A stretch of DNA of 64,000 nucleotides from Ruminococcaceae bacterium UBA3215 (GCA_002363155.1 DEWH01000005.1:59680-123679), one strand, 5' to 3'. Counted from the stretch's first letter, positions 42,465 to 50,784 are shown. Translations and numbers: made by a program. Notes: a model not told the origin generated them from the sequence alone.

Positions 42465-43099
42465 CAAATAACACTGTAAAAAAGACCGCGCTTATTCTCA
42501 ATGCAGCTGCTTTTGTGTGCGGAACGATCGGGATAATCGTAAGAGTGGCGCGCAATATCCCGGATTTCTTCCTGTACTACACCCAGCTCTCGAATGTTGC
42601 GGCAGTTATCGGTTCTGCGCTGTTCATAGCTTTCCGGAACACCGGAAATGCACGGCTCCGCACATTCGTCCGAGGCGCGAGATATCTTTCGGCATGCGGA
42701 CTTACGATGACATTTCTCGTGGTTATGTGCATTTTTATCCCGTTCGGAGACACTCCGGCAATGATAAGCCGGCTTCTCGGACACGTCAACGGATTTATGC
42801 ACCACCTCGTATGCCCGGTCATATCGGTGATCTCGTATGTGTGGTTCGAGGAAGGCGTAAAGACAAGAAAAGCGATACTTATCCCGTTTATTGCCACGGC
42901 AATATATGCGTTCACGGTGTATGCGCTGAATTTTCTGCGGCTTGCACCGGCTCCGTACCCGTTCTTTGAGGTGTACGATCACCCGGTACCGGAGCTGATA
43001 GCGTGGTTTTTCGGACTTATGCTGCTGGTAGCGGCAATCGGAACGGTTATAAGACTTGCAAATCTCAAACTCAGCAAAGCAAAGGAGAAAACGATATGA
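42461..43099 (+). CDS. Pr6Pr-like integral membrane protein
   Basis: 212 residues with six predicted membrane helices. Features match the Pr6Pr family: FFLYYTQLSNVAAVIGSAL in helix 2, GFMHHLVCPVISVISYVWFE with the His pair, and YPFFEVYDHP before the last helix. These proteins are related to eukaryotic AIG1/FAR-17a hydrolases, but a bacterial function is not established. Coupled by ATGA overlaps to both neighbours. Confidence 0.7.
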   Translation: MTNNTVKKTALILNAAAFVCGTIGIIVRVARNIPDFFLYYTQLSNVAAVIGSALFIAFRNTGNARLRTFVRGARYLSACGLTMTFLVVMCIFIPFGDTPAMISRLLGHVNGFMHHLVCPVISVISYVWFEEGVKTRKAILIPFIATAIYAFTVYALNFLRLAPAPYPFFEVYDHPVPELIAWFFGLMLLVAAIGTVIRLANLKLSKAKEKTI

Positions 43100-43305
43100 A
43101 ATGCAGTAACTGCGGCAGCGAGAACTGCTACATCATCAATGAAGTGCATGAAAGCGGACGCGACTATTACGGCGGAAGAGGCTGTCTCGGCTATCTTATC
43201 CTCGGACCGGTGGGACTGCTGTGCGGTCTCTGCGGAAAAGGCAGGGAGACAAAGAACACGAATTACTGGGTCTGCAACAACTGCGGCAGAAAGTGGAAGG
43301 CATGA
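43096..43305 (+). CDS. Small zinc-ribbon protein
   Basis: 69 residues from the ATG at 43096, after AAAGGAGAAAACG. CSNCGSENC at the start and CNNCGRKWKA at the end form a four-Cys zinc ribbon that clamps a hydrophobic Gly/Leu/Cys-rich middle (GCLGYLILGPVGLLCGLCG), which may insert in or touch the membrane. No function is known to me. It overlaps both neighbours by four bases. Confidence 0.7.
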   Translation: MKCSNCGSENCYIINEVHESGRDYYGGRGCLGYLILGPVGLLCGLCGKGRETKNTNYWVCNNCGRKWKA

Positions 43306-43664
43306 CGCGGGACGAACTCTGGATAAAGGCAATGAGTCTCGGAGCGGCAGCCGGGTGTCATCAGATGCCGGAGCGCAGTTTCTTTATCGGCGGGTATCAG
43401 ATGCCGGTGTGCGCGCGCTGTACCGGGGTATTTCTCGGGCAATGCGCGGCTTTCGCGGTGCTTATTTGCAGGAAGCGTGTCCCGGCGTGGGCGGCGGCTG
43501 TGCTGCTGCTGACAATGGGTGCGGACTGGTTCGCGCAGTATATCGGACTGCGGGAATCGACGAATCCGCGCCGGCTCGTTACGGGAGTACTGGGCGGAAT
43601 GGGAGTCGTTTTTCTGTGGTCGTCAGCGGTAAGGGCTGTAATTAACGGAATAAAAAATAAGTGA
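43302..43664 (+). CDS. DUF2085 family membrane protein
   Basis: 120 residues from the ATG at 43302 (ATGA overlap with the previous stop). The motif AAGCHQMPERSFFIGGYQMPVCARCTGV is the DUF2085 signature, with a conserved His and three Cys likely to bind a metal or form disulfides. About three membrane helices follow. The function is unknown. Last gene of the run; a terminator follows at once. Confidence 0.85.
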   Translation: MTRDELWIKAMSLGAAAGCHQMPERSFFIGGYQMPVCARCTGVFLGQCAAFAVLICRKRVPAWAAAVLLLTMGADWFAQYIGLRESTNPRRLVTGVLGGMGVVFLWSSAVRAVINGIKNK

Positions 43665-43690
43665 ACCGGCGGGTGTCGGTTCACTTTTCT
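43659..43690 (+). terminator. Terminator after the DUF2085 gene
   Basis: AAGTGAACCG (43659-43668) pairs with CGGTTCACTT (43677-43686), then TTCT. The stem includes the stop region of the gene. Confidence 0.8.
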
Positions 43691-43773
43691 GTATATTTGC
43701 TGTTTGTTCTTCCGAGGATATAGTCTGTTGAAACATTGTAGAAATCGGCAAGTTTAATGCTCCGGTTTGTTAT
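43681..43773 (-). pseudogene. Remnant of an XRE-family regulator (C-terminal ~30 codons)
   Basis: Read on the minus strand, the frame ending in TGA at 43683-43681 encodes IKLADFYNVSTDYILGRTN followed by SKYTEK. That is the classic end of an XRE/Cro helix-turn-helix domain and the linker after it. Upstream the frame soon loses similarity and meets a TAA at 43794-43792, with no start or ribosome-binding site. It is therefore a decayed gene end, wedged between the terminator and the S10 promoter. Confidence 0.65.
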
Positions 43774-43835
43774 AATTGCACAAATGCAGCTTTATATTTT
43801 CTCGAAAATTCTACATCTGAAATTTTCAAAAAATA

Positions 43836-43864
43836 TTGCTATTTATAGAAAAATAATGTATAAT
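43836..43864 (+). promoter_or_regulatory. Promoter of the S10-spc-alpha superoperon
   Basis: TTGCTA at 43836-43841, 17 bases, TATAAT at 43859-43864, in an AT-rich stretch. Predicted start near 43871. Confidence 0.8.
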
Positions 43865-43870
43865 ACTTCT

Positions 43871-44132
43871 TGCACGCTGTAAATGCGTTGAAACCGAAGG
43901 TTGCACCGGAAGGTGGGAATTTCGGCGGAGTATGCGGGGTCACGAATCCCGCGAAAGGCTTTTACCCGCACAATGAAGCGGGGAAGGGTCCGCCAGTGAC
44001 GGATACCCCCTGCAAGTGTTCCATATCCCGGCGAGATATCGTCAGGCAGGGAACACACGATATAGTGTAAGCGTAAAACAGCCTTCCCGGACACATAATC
44101 AAGTGCAAATATTACGAAAGGGGTAAACTACA
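43871..44132 (+). other. Structured ~260-base leader of the S10 operon
   Basis: A long GC-rich untranslated leader. Stems include GGGT-CCG/CGG-ACCC (43986-44008). GTGTTCC (44016-44022) pairs with GGAACAC (44050-44056) and ATATCGT (44036-44042) with ACGATAT (44057-44063), which together make an H-type pseudoknot; ATATC/GATAT (44023-44027/44035-44039) is an alternative hairpin. It ends with GAAAGGGG before rpsJ. Likely a ribosomal-protein-responsive or other regulatory leader. Confidence 0.55.
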
Positions 44133-44444
44133 GTGGCAGCAAAGGAAGTTGTAAGAGTTAAGATCAAGGGCTATGAACACGGAATCGTTGATGCGGCAGC
44201 GGCAAAGATCGTTGAGACCGCAAAGAGAACAGGTTCGAGAGTTGCAGGACCTATCCCGCTTCCCACAAACAAGGAAGTCATCACGATCCTTCGTGCAGTT
44301 CACAAGTACAAGGACAGCCGTGAACAGTTCGAGCTCAGAACTCACAAGCGTCTTATCGACGTAATCCGTCCGACAAACAAGACCATAGAAGCTCTCCAGA
44401 GTCTTGAATTGCCGGCAGGCGTAGAAATTTCCATGGAATTCTAA
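44133..44444 (+). CDS. rpsJ: 30S ribosomal protein S10
   Basis: 103 residues with a GTG start after CGAAAGGGG. Binds 16S rRNA in the 30S head and also acts as NusE in antitermination. RVKIKGYEHGIVDAAAAKIV and GPIPLPTNKEVITILRAVHKYK are standard. First gene of the superoperon, behind a long structured leader. The str operon (rpsL, rpsG, fusA, tuf) is not upstream. Confidence 0.97.
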   Translation: MAAKEVVRVKIKGYEHGIVDAAAAKIVETAKRTGSRVAGPIPLPTNKEVITILRAVHKYKDSREQFELRTHKRLIDVIRPTNKTIEALQSLELPAGVEISMEF

Positions 44445-44591
44445 GCGATTCCCCACCGCGCACTTTCAAAAGTGCCAAAGAAAAGAAGTTTCGAGTTATG
44501 TCGGGTCACCCCGACCGCTAACCAAGGCAGACACGCTGCACTTGGTCACGTTGAGACAATGCTCAACCAATAACCAATAGGAGGAAAAACC
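44445..44591 (+). other. 147-base spacer between rpsJ and rplC
   Basis: It holds small hairpins: GTCGGG-TCA-CCCGAC-like near 44498-44514, ACCAAG with CTTGGT (~44521-44548), and GTTGAG-ACAAT-GCTCAAC (~44550-44567). No T-run, so probably intercistronic RNA structure. No ORF. Confidence 0.45.
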
Positions 44592-45224
44592 ATGAAAAAA
44601 GGTTTGATCGCAAAGAAGATCGGTATGACACAGATCTTTGACGAAGCGGGAAACGTTGTTCCCGTAACGGTAGTTGAAGCAGGCCCGTGTGTAGTCGTTC
44701 AGAAGAAAACGACCGAGAACGACGGATACGAGGCAGTTCAGCTCGGCTTCGGCGACGTATCGCCCAAGCACACAAACAAGCCCATGCAGGGACATTTCAA
44801 GAAGAACGATGTGCCTTTCAAGAAGACACTCAAGGAGTTCAGACTTGACGATATCTCCGGCATGAACGTAGGCGACATTCTCAAGGCCGATACTTTCGCG
44901 GCAGGAGACGTTATCGACGTTCAGGGCACAAGCAAAGGTAAAGGCTATCAGGGTGCTGTAAAGCGTCACAACCAGCACAGACTTAAGATGACACACGGTG
45001 CAGGCCCCGTGCACAGAGAGCCCGGCTCTATGGGCGCGTGCTCCTCGCCTTCGAGAATCTTCCCCGGCAAGGGAATGCCCGGTCACATGGGCGTGGACAC
45101 TGTAACGGTCCAGAACCTCGTAGTCGTTAAAGTTGACGCGGAAAACAATCTTATCGCAATCAAGGGTGCTGTTCCCGGTCCTAAGGGCGGAGTGCTTTGC
45201 ATTACTGATGCGGTTAAGGCGTAA
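44592..45224 (+). CDS. rplC: 50S ribosomal protein L3
   Basis: 210 residues. An early assembly protein near the peptidyl transferase centre. KGLIAKKIGMTQIFDE at the start and FPGKGMPGHMGVDTVTVQN near the end are hallmarks; the central extension contains KGKGYQGAVKRHNQHRL. A GGAGG site precedes the ATG. 147 bases after rpsJ, 14 before rplD. Confidence 0.97.
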   Translation: MKKGLIAKKIGMTQIFDEAGNVVPVTVVEAGPCVVVQKKTTENDGYEAVQLGFGDVSPKHTNKPMQGHFKKNDVPFKKTLKEFRLDDISGMNVGDILKADTFAAGDVIDVQGTSKGKGYQGAVKRHNQHRLKMTHGAGPVHREPGSMGACSSPSRIFPGKGMPGHMGVDTVTVQNLVVVKVDAENNLIAIKGAVPGPKGGVLCITDAVKA

Positions 45225-45238
45225 GGAGGAGGATCACT

Positions 45239-45862
45239 ATGGCAAACGTAAAAGTATATGATATGAACGGTCAGCCTGTTTCCGACCTCGAGCTTAATGA
45301 TGCGGTATTCGGCATCGAACCGAACGCTGTGGTAATGCATGCTGCGGTAGTTAATTACCTCGCAAATCAGCGTCAGGGTACACAGTCTACCCTCACAAGA
45401 ACTGAGGTAAGCGGCGGCGGCAAAAAGCCCTGGAGACAGAAGGGTACAGGTCATGCAAGACAGGGCTCCACAAGATCTCCTCAGTGGAGACACGGCGGAG
45501 TTGCACTCGGACCCAAGCCCAGAAGCTACAGCTACTCATTAAATAAAAAGGTCAAGAGACTCGCTCTCCTTTCCGCTCTTTCGTCAAAGTGCGCTGACAA
45601 CGACATAGTAGTAGTTGACGCAATCAAGACGGACGAGTTCAAGACAAAGACGATCGTGAATATGCTGAAGGCTCTGAAAGTTGACGAAAAGGCTCTTATC
45701 GTTCTCGATACAGCTGACAAGAAGGTCATCAAGAGCGCAGCAAATATCCCCGGTGTAAAGACCACTCAGTACAACACTCTCAATGTGTATGATATCCTTA
45801 ACTACAACAAGTTTATCGTTGTAAAGGATGCGGTGGCAAAGATAGAGGAGGTATATGCGTAA
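45239..45862 (+). CDS. rplD: 50S ribosomal protein L4
   Basis: 207 residues. Lines the exit tunnel. The extended loop contains GTQSTLTRTEVSGGGKKPWRQKGTG and RQGSTRSPQWRHGG, the tunnel-tip region linked to macrolide resistance; it looks wild type. GGAGGAGGATCACT precedes the start. Its stop overlaps the rplW start by one base. Confidence 0.97.
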   Translation: MANVKVYDMNGQPVSDLELNDAVFGIEPNAVVMHAAVVNYLANQRQGTQSTLTRTEVSGGGKKPWRQKGTGHARQGSTRSPQWRHGGVALGPKPRSYSYSLNKKVKRLALLSALSSKCADNDIVVVDAIKTDEFKTKTIVNMLKALKVDEKALIVLDTADKKVIKSAANIPGVKTTQYNTLNVYDILNYNKFIVVKDAVAKIEEVYA

Positions 45863-46158
45863 TGGAAAGAACAGCACAAGACATTATCGTACGTCCGATA
45901 ATCACCGAAAGATCGATGGAAGGCATCGCAGACCGCAAGTACACATTCAGAGTTGCGAATTTTGCGAACAAGATCGAAATAAAGAAGGCTGTCGAGAAGC
46001 TCTTCGGCGTTAAAGTCGAAAAAGTGAACACGATAAGCGTAAAAGGCAAGAAGAAAAGAATGGGCAGAAGCGAGGGATATACCTCCGACTGGAAAAAGGC
46101 TATCGTAACACTCACAGCCGATTCCAAGACCATCGAGTTCTTCGACGGAATGATATAA
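45862..46158 (+). CDS. rplW: 50S ribosomal protein L23
   Basis: 98 residues. Sits at the tunnel exit and docks SRP and trigger factor. IIVRPIITERSMEGIADRKY and FRVANFANKIEIKKAVEKLF are typical, then the basic GKKKRMGR tip. Start overlaps the rplD stop (TAATG), so coupled. Confidence 0.96.
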   Translation: MERTAQDIIVRPIITERSMEGIADRKYTFRVANFANKIEIKKAVEKLFGVKVEKVNTISVKGKKKRMGRSEGYTSDWKKAIVTLTADSKTIEFFDGMI

Positions 46159-46171
46159 GGAGTGAAGATAA

Positions 46172-47005
46172 ATGGCTATAAAGACATATAAGCCCGTCAC
46201 CCCCGGCAGACGCGGAATGACGGTCATTGATTACAGCGGCTTATCTAAGGTCGCTCCCGAGAGAAGTCTTCTCGAAACTCTCAAAAAGCATTCCGGACGC
46301 AACAGCTACGGACGTATCACAGTCAGACATAAGGGCGGCGGAAACAGAAGAAAGTACAGAGTTATCGACTTCAAGAGAAATAAGATCGGTATGTTTGCGG
46401 AAGTTAAGACGATCGAATACGATCCCAACCGTTCCGCATTCATCGCTCTCGTTGAGTACGAGGACGGCGAGAAGAGATATATCCTCGCTCCCGAAAAGCT
46501 CGGCGTAGGCGACAAGGTAAGAAGCGGCGCTGATGCTGATATCAAGCCCGGCAACGCTCTCCCGCTCGCTAATATCCCGGTAGGTACGATCGTTCACAAC
46601 ATCGAGCTTCACCCCGGAAAGGGCGCTCAGCTCGTTCGTTCCGCAGGAAACATGGCACAGCTCATGGCTAAGGAGAACGGTATGGCTCTCCTGAGACTCC
46701 CCAGCGGCGAACTCAGAAATGTTGCCGAGAACTGCATGGCTACCATCGGTGTAGTAAGCAATGCCGATCACGCTAACGTAAACTACGGTAAGGCCGGACG
46801 CATCAGACACATGGGCGTAAGACCTACTGTAAGAGGTTCCGTAATGAACCCGAATGACCACCCGCACGGCGGTGGTGAAGGTAAGTCTCCTGTAGGACGT
46901 CCCGGCCCTGTAACTCCGTGGGGCAAGCCCGCTCTCGGTTACAAGACCAGAAAGACAAACAACAGAACAGACAAGTTCATCGTAAAGAGAAGAAACGACA
47001 AGTAA
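46172..47005 (+). CDS. rplB: 50S ribosomal protein L2
   Basis: 277 residues, standard length. Bridges subunits and is essential for peptidyl transfer. C-terminal GRIRHMGVRPTVRGSVMNPN and DHPHGGGEGKSPVGRP contain the conserved His required for activity. AAGGAGTGAAGATA precedes the ATG. A 141-base spacer with GC-rich hairpins separates it from rpsS. Confidence 0.98.
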   Translation: MAIKTYKPVTPGRRGMTVIDYSGLSKVAPERSLLETLKKHSGRNSYGRITVRHKGGGNRRKYRVIDFKRNKIGMFAEVKTIEYDPNRSAFIALVEYEDGEKRYILAPEKLGVGDKVRSGADADIKPGNALPLANIPVGTIVHNIELHPGKGAQLVRSAGNMAQLMAKENGMALLRLPSGELRNVAENCMATIGVVSNADHANVNYGKAGRIRHMGVRPTVRGSVMNPNDHPHGGGEGKSPVGRPGPVTPWGKPALGYKTRKTNNRTDKFIVKRRNDK

Positions 47006-47146
47006 TCAACCGAATGCCGTTAAGATCCCGCCCGGGCGGCGGATCACGGCTCAAGCTGCTGTTAATAAGGGTGCGTGGCGCCGGCAGAACGGTGCGTAAA
47101 GCGTATCTCGTTAACTTGCAGCAAAGCTTGAAAGGAAATAATAATC
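47006..47146 (+). other. 141-base spacer between rplB and rpsS
   Basis: GC-rich, with possible stems (GATCC...GGATC around CGCCCGGGCGGC near 47024-47044; GGCGCCGG near 47067). No T-run and no ORF; probably intercistronic RNA structure within the superoperon. Confidence 0.4.
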
Positions 47147-47422
47147 ATGAGCAGAAGCATAAAGAAAGGCCCTTATGTCCAGGAAGCCCTCTACAAGCGC
47201 GTTCTCGCTATGAACGAGGCTAACGAGAAGAAGGTTCTCAAGACATGGAGCCGCTCCAGCACAATATTCCCCGATTTCGTAGGCCACACGATCGCAGTCC
47301 ATGACGGACGCAAGCATGTGCCGGTTTATATCACAGAGGATATGGTAGGTCATAAGCTCGGCGAGTTCGCTCCCACAAGAACATTCAAGGGTCATGTGGG
47401 CAGCAAGACCACCAAGAAGTAA
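47147..47422 (+). CDS. rpsS: 30S ribosomal protein S19
   Basis: 91 residues. Located in the 30S head beside S13 and contacting tRNA. SRSIKKGPYVQEALYKRV, TWSRSSTIFPDFVGHTIAVHDG and FAPTRTFKGH are diagnostic. A GAAAGGAAATAAT site precedes the ATG. 13 bases before rplV. Confidence 0.97.
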   Translation: MSRSIKKGPYVQEALYKRVLAMNEANEKKVLKTWSRSSTIFPDFVGHTIAVHDGRKHVPVYITEDMVGHKLGEFAPTRTFKGHVGSKTTKK

Positions 47423-47435
47423 GGAGGAGAAACGA

Positions 47436-47771
47436 ATGGAAGCAAGAGCTGAATTAAGACAGGTTCGTATTTCTCCCCGTAAGGTAGGAATCGTCCTCGA
47501 TCTGATCAGAAATAAACCCTGCGAAACAGCTATGGCTATACTCAAGAACACTCCCAAGGCAGCTTGCGAGCCCCTTGAAAAGCTCTTAAAGTCCGCTATG
47601 GCAAACGCAGAAAACAACCACAATATGGATCTCAGCCGCTGCTACGTTGCTGAAGCACACTGCGGCGCGGGCGTAACTCTCAAGAGGATCAGACCCGCAG
47701 CTAAGGGCAGCGCACACTGGATCTTAAAGAGAACGTCCAACATCGTTCTGGTCGTTAAGGAATCGGAATAA
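47436..47771 (+). CDS. rplV: 50S ribosomal protein L22
   Basis: 111 residues from the ATG at 47436, after AAGGAGGAGAAACGA; a longer in-frame start inside rpsS is rejected. Lines the exit tunnel with L4. RQVRISPRKVGIVLDLIR and the beta-hairpin GVTLKRIRPAAKGSAHWILKR are typical; the macrolide-related hairpin looks intact. Confidence 0.96.
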   Translation: MEARAELRQVRISPRKVGIVLDLIRNKPCETAMAILKNTPKAACEPLEKLLKSAMANAENNHNMDLSRCYVAEAHCGAGVTLKRIRPAAKGSAHWILKRTSNIVLVVKESE

Positions 47772-47783
47772 GGAGGTAAACAC

Positions 47784-48557
47784 ATGGGACAAAAAGTTAA
47801 TCCGCACGGTCTCAGAGTAGGCGTAATCAAGGATTGGGATTCCCGCTGGTTTGCCGGAAAATCAACCTTTGGCGACACTCTCGTTGAAGACTACAAGATC
47901 CGTGAATTTCTTAAGAAAAAGCTTTATAAGGCAGGCATCCCCTCTATCGAGATCGAAAGAGACGCTGCTAAGGTAAAGGTAAATATCTCCTGCGCAAAGC
48001 CCGGTATGGTTATCGGTCAGAAGGGCGCAGAGATAGATAAGCTCAGAACAGAGCTCGAAAAGCTCACAAACGGCAAGACCGTTCTCGTAAACATCATCGA
48101 GATCAAGAACCCTGACCTCTCCGCACAGCTCGTTGCTGAGAACATCGCTTCCCAGCTCGAAGCCCGCGTATCCTTCAGACGTGCTATGAAGTCCTGCATC
48201 GGCAGAACAATGAAGCTCGGCGCAAAGGGTATCAAGACTCAGGTCGCAGGCCGTCTCGGCGGTGCCGAGATCGCACGTTCCGAGAGCTACCACGAGGGTA
48301 CTATCCCGCTGCAGACACTCCGTGCTGACATCGACTACGGTGTCGCAAGAGCGAATACAACCTACGGCGTTATCGGCGTAAAGGTATGGATCTACAAGGG
48401 CGAAGTCCTCAAGGGCGAAGTTCGTGAGAACAGCAGAAACGAAAGACCCGCAAGAAGAAGAAACGACAGGAATGACAGAAACGGTGAGACAAGAAGACCC
48501 CGCCGTCCCAGAAATTCCGAGAGAACAGAAAGAAACAACGAAGGGGGTAATGAATAA
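47784..48557 (+). CDS. rpsC: 30S ribosomal protein S3
   Basis: 257 residues. Forms the mRNA entry channel with S4 and S5. The KH domain has KPGMVIGQKGAEIDKLR; GQKVNPHGLRVGV is the usual start. The last ~40 residues form an unusually basic, low-complexity Arg/Asn-rich tail (RPARRRNDRNDRN), longer than in many S3 proteins. The stop overlaps rplP by one base. Confidence 0.97.
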   Translation: MGQKVNPHGLRVGVIKDWDSRWFAGKSTFGDTLVEDYKIREFLKKKLYKAGIPSIEIERDAAKVKVNISCAKPGMVIGQKGAEIDKLRTELEKLTNGKTVLVNIIEIKNPDLSAQLVAENIASQLEARVSFRRAMKSCIGRTMKLGAKGIKTQVAGRLGGAEIARSESYHEGTIPLQTLRADIDYGVARANTTYGVIGVKVWIYKGEVLKGEVRENSRNERPARRRNDRNDRNGETRRPRRPRNSERTERNNEGGNE

Positions 48558-48979
48558 TGTTACTTCCAAAGAGAGTAAAGTACAGAAGACAGCAGAGAGG
48601 CCGTATGACCGGTAAGGCTCTGCGCGGCAACAAGGTAACAAACGGAGATTACGGTCTTCAGGCTCTTGAGCCCGCATGGATCACCTCCAACCAGATCGAG
48701 GCTGCCCGTATCGCTATGACGCGTTACATCAAGAGAGGCGGTCAGGTATGGATCAAGATATTCCCCGACAAGCCCGTTACAGAGAAGCCCGCTGAAACAC
48801 GAATGGGTTCCGGTAAAGGTTCTCCCGAGTATTGGGTAGCAGTCGTAAAGCCCGGCAGAGTGCTCTTCGAGATCGCAGGCGTTTCCGAAGAAGTAGCAAG
48901 AGAGGCTATGCGTCTCGCAATGCACAAGCTTCCTATCAAGTGCAAGTTTGTAGCAAAGGAAAAGGAGGCTGAAGAGTAA
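48557..48979 (+). CDS. rplP: 50S ribosomal protein L16
   Basis: 140 residues. Organises the A-site of the 50S subunit. MLLPKRVKYRRQQRGRMTG and KPAETRMGSGKGSPEYWVAVVKPG are hallmarks, the latter with the Arg hydroxylated in some bacteria. Start coupled to rpsC (TAATG); stop coupled to rpmC (TAATG). Confidence 0.97.
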   Translation: MLLPKRVKYRRQQRGRMTGKALRGNKVTNGDYGLQALEPAWITSNQIEAARIAMTRYIKRGGQVWIKIFPDKPVTEKPAETRMGSGKGSPEYWVAVVKPGRVLFEIAGVSEEVAREAMRLAMHKLPIKCKFVAKEKEAEE

Positions 48980-49185
48980 TGAAGAAGATCACTAAAGAGA
49001 TCAGAGACCTTTCCGAGATGGAACTGCAGAACAGAGCGGCAGAGCTCAAGCAGGAGCTTTTCAACCTTCGCTTCCAGCTCGCTGTAAACCAGCTCGACAA
49101 CCCCACAAGAATAAAGGCGGTCAAGAAAGAGATCGCAGTTATCAAGACAATACAGCGTGAGCGTGAGCTTGCGGCTAAAAGCTGA
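48979..49185 (+). CDS. rpmC: 50S ribosomal protein L29
   Basis: 68 residues, two helices: SEMELQNRAAELKQELFNLRFQLA and NPTRIKAVKKEIAVIKTIQRERE. It lies near the tunnel exit beside L23. Start overlaps the rplP stop. Confidence 0.96.
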   Translation: MKKITKEIRDLSEMELQNRAAELKQELFNLRFQLAVNQLDNPTRIKAVKKEIAVIKTIQRERELAAKS

Positions 49186-49204
49186 GAGGGGAGGATAAAC
49201 CGAA

Positions 49205-49462
49205 ATGGAAGAAAGAAATCTTAGAAAGACAAGAGTCGGCAAGGTCGTAAGCAACAAAATGGAAAAGACCATTGTTGTAGCTATTGCGGATAACGTCCGT
49301 CACCCTCTTTACAACAAGATCATCAAGCGTACAATAAAGCTCAAGGCGCATGACGAGGAAAACACCTGCAATATAGGTGATACCGTTGAGATCATGGAGA
49401 CAAGACCTCTCTCGAAGGATAAGAGATGGCGTCTTGTAAACGTGATAGAGAGAGCTAAGTAA
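49205..49462 (+). CDS. rpsQ: 30S ribosomal protein S17
   Basis: 85 residues, OB fold, binds 16S rRNA early. RKTRVGKVVSNKMEKTIVVA and GDTVEIMETRPLSKDKRWRL are diagnostic. GGGGAGGATAAACCGAA precedes the ATG. Confidence 0.96.
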   Translation: MEERNLRKTRVGKVVSNKMEKTIVVAIADNVRHPLYNKIIKRTIKLKAHDEENTCNIGDTVEIMETRPLSKDKRWRLVNVIERAK

Positions 49463-49481
49463 GCGGAAGGAGCAAGTTATC

Positions 49482-49850
49482 ATGATACAGATGCAGACAC
49501 GTCTCAAGGTCGCTGATAACACGGGCGCTAAAGAGCTCATGTGCATCAGAGTCCTCGGAGGTACTCGCAGAAAATACGCCAATATCGGCGATGTTATTGT
49601 CGCTTCCGTAAAGAAGGCGACTCCCGGCGGCACCGTTAAGAAGGGCGACGTTGTAAAGTGCGTAATCGTTCGCTCCGCAACGGGTCTCAGAAGAAGCGAC
49701 GGAACATATATCCGCTTCGATGAGAACGCAGCCGTTATAATCAAGGAAGACAAAACTCCCAGAGGTACTCGTATCTTTGGACCGGTAGCAAGAGAGCTTC
49801 GTGAGAAGGACTTCATGAAGATCCTGTCTCTTGCCCCCGAGGTATTATAA
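49482..49850 (+). CDS. rplN: 50S ribosomal protein L14
   Basis: 122 residues. Contributes to intersubunit bridges and binds the silencing factor RsfS. MIQMQTRLKVADNTGAKELM and GTRIFGPVARELREKDFMKI are typical. AAGGAGCAAGTTATC precedes the start. Confidence 0.97.
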   Translation: MIQMQTRLKVADNTGAKELMCIRVLGGTRRKYANIGDVIVASVKKATPGGTVKKGDVVKCVIVRSATGLRRSDGTYIRFDENAAVIIKEDKTPRGTRIFGPVARELREKDFMKILSLAPEVL

Positions 49851-49864
49851 GGGAGGACTTGAAA

Positions 49865-50179
49865 ATGAATAAGATCCACGTTAAAACAGGTGATGAAGTC
49901 CAGATCATCTCCGGCAAGGACAAGGGCAAGACCGGTAAGGTACTTCAGGTTGCTCCCGATGAGGGAAAGGTGATCGTTGAAGGTCTCAACATGGTCACAA
50001 AGCATGTCAAGGCAAGAAGACAGGATCAGCTCGGCGGTATTGTCAAGGCTGAAGGCGCCCTCTACGCAAGCAAGGTAATGCCCATTTGCCCCAAGTGCAA
50101 GAAGCCCGTTCGTACCGGCAGTGAGATGAAGGACGGCAAGAAGATCAGAGTTTGCAAGAAGTGCGGCGCTGAACTTTGA
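49865..50179 (+). CDS. rplX: 50S ribosomal protein L24, zinc-ribbon type
   Basis: 104 residues from the ATG at 49865, after GGGAGGACTTGAAA; a TTG two codons earlier is an alternative. The KOW domain reads HVKTGDEVQIISGKDKGKTGKVLQV. The C-terminal part carries CPKC and CKKC pairs, a zinc-binding form. Assembly initiator near the tunnel exit. A 65-base spacer precedes rplE. Confidence 0.96.
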   Translation: MNKIHVKTGDEVQIISGKDKGKTGKVLQVAPDEGKVIVEGLNMVTKHVKARRQDQLGGIVKAEGALYASKVMPICPKCKKPVRTGSEMKDGKKIRVCKKCGAEL

Positions 50180-50244
50180 GCCAAGGCTTGACGGAGCGGT
50201 CGGATAACAAAGCTTCCGGCTTCCGTCGGTAAGGAGAAAATAAA

Positions 50245-50784
50245 ATGTCAACAATGAAAACCTATTATAAGGAGACCGTTGCTCCCGCACTTTTCAAGAA
50301 GTTCGGATATAAGAGCGTAATGGAAACTCCCAAGCTCGACAAGATTGTAATCAATGTCGGCTGCGGCGAGGCAAAGGACGATCAGAAGAAGATCGACGCA
50401 ATAATGGGCGACCTTTCACAGATCACAGGTCAGAAGCCCGTAATCTGCCGCGCTAAGAAGGCTATCGCAAACTTCAAGCTCAGAGAAGGCAACATCATAG
50501 GTGTCAAGGTTACTCTCAGAGGCGAAGTTATGTATGAGTTCCTCGACAGATTCTTCAATATCGCGCTTCCCCGTGTCCGTGACTTCAGAGGTATCAACCC
50601 CAATTCCTTCGACGGCAGAGGAAACTACAGCGTAGGTATCAAGGAACAGCTGATATTCCCTGAGATCGAGTATGAGAAGATCGACGCTATCCGCGGTATG
50701 GATATCAACTTTGTAACAACAGCTAAAACAGACGAAGAGGCTAAAGAGCTGCTCACGCTTATGGGCGCTCCGTTCGCCAAATAA
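50245..50784 (+). CDS. rplE: 50S ribosomal protein L5
   Basis: 179 residues. Binds 5S rRNA and forms the bridge to the 30S head. PKLDKIVINVGCGEAKDDQKK, RAKKAIANFKLREGNIIGVKVTL and DFRGINPNSFDGRGNYS are diagnostic. GTAAGGAGAAAATAAA precedes the ATG. Confidence 0.97.
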   Translation: MSTMKTYYKETVAPALFKKFGYKSVMETPKLDKIVINVGCGEAKDDQKKIDAIMGDLSQITGQKPVICRAKKAIANFKLREGNIIGVKVTLRGEVMYEFLDRFFNIALPRVRDFRGINPNSFDGRGNYSVGIKEQLIFPEIEYEKIDAIRGMDINFVTTAKTDEEAKELLTLMGAPFAK

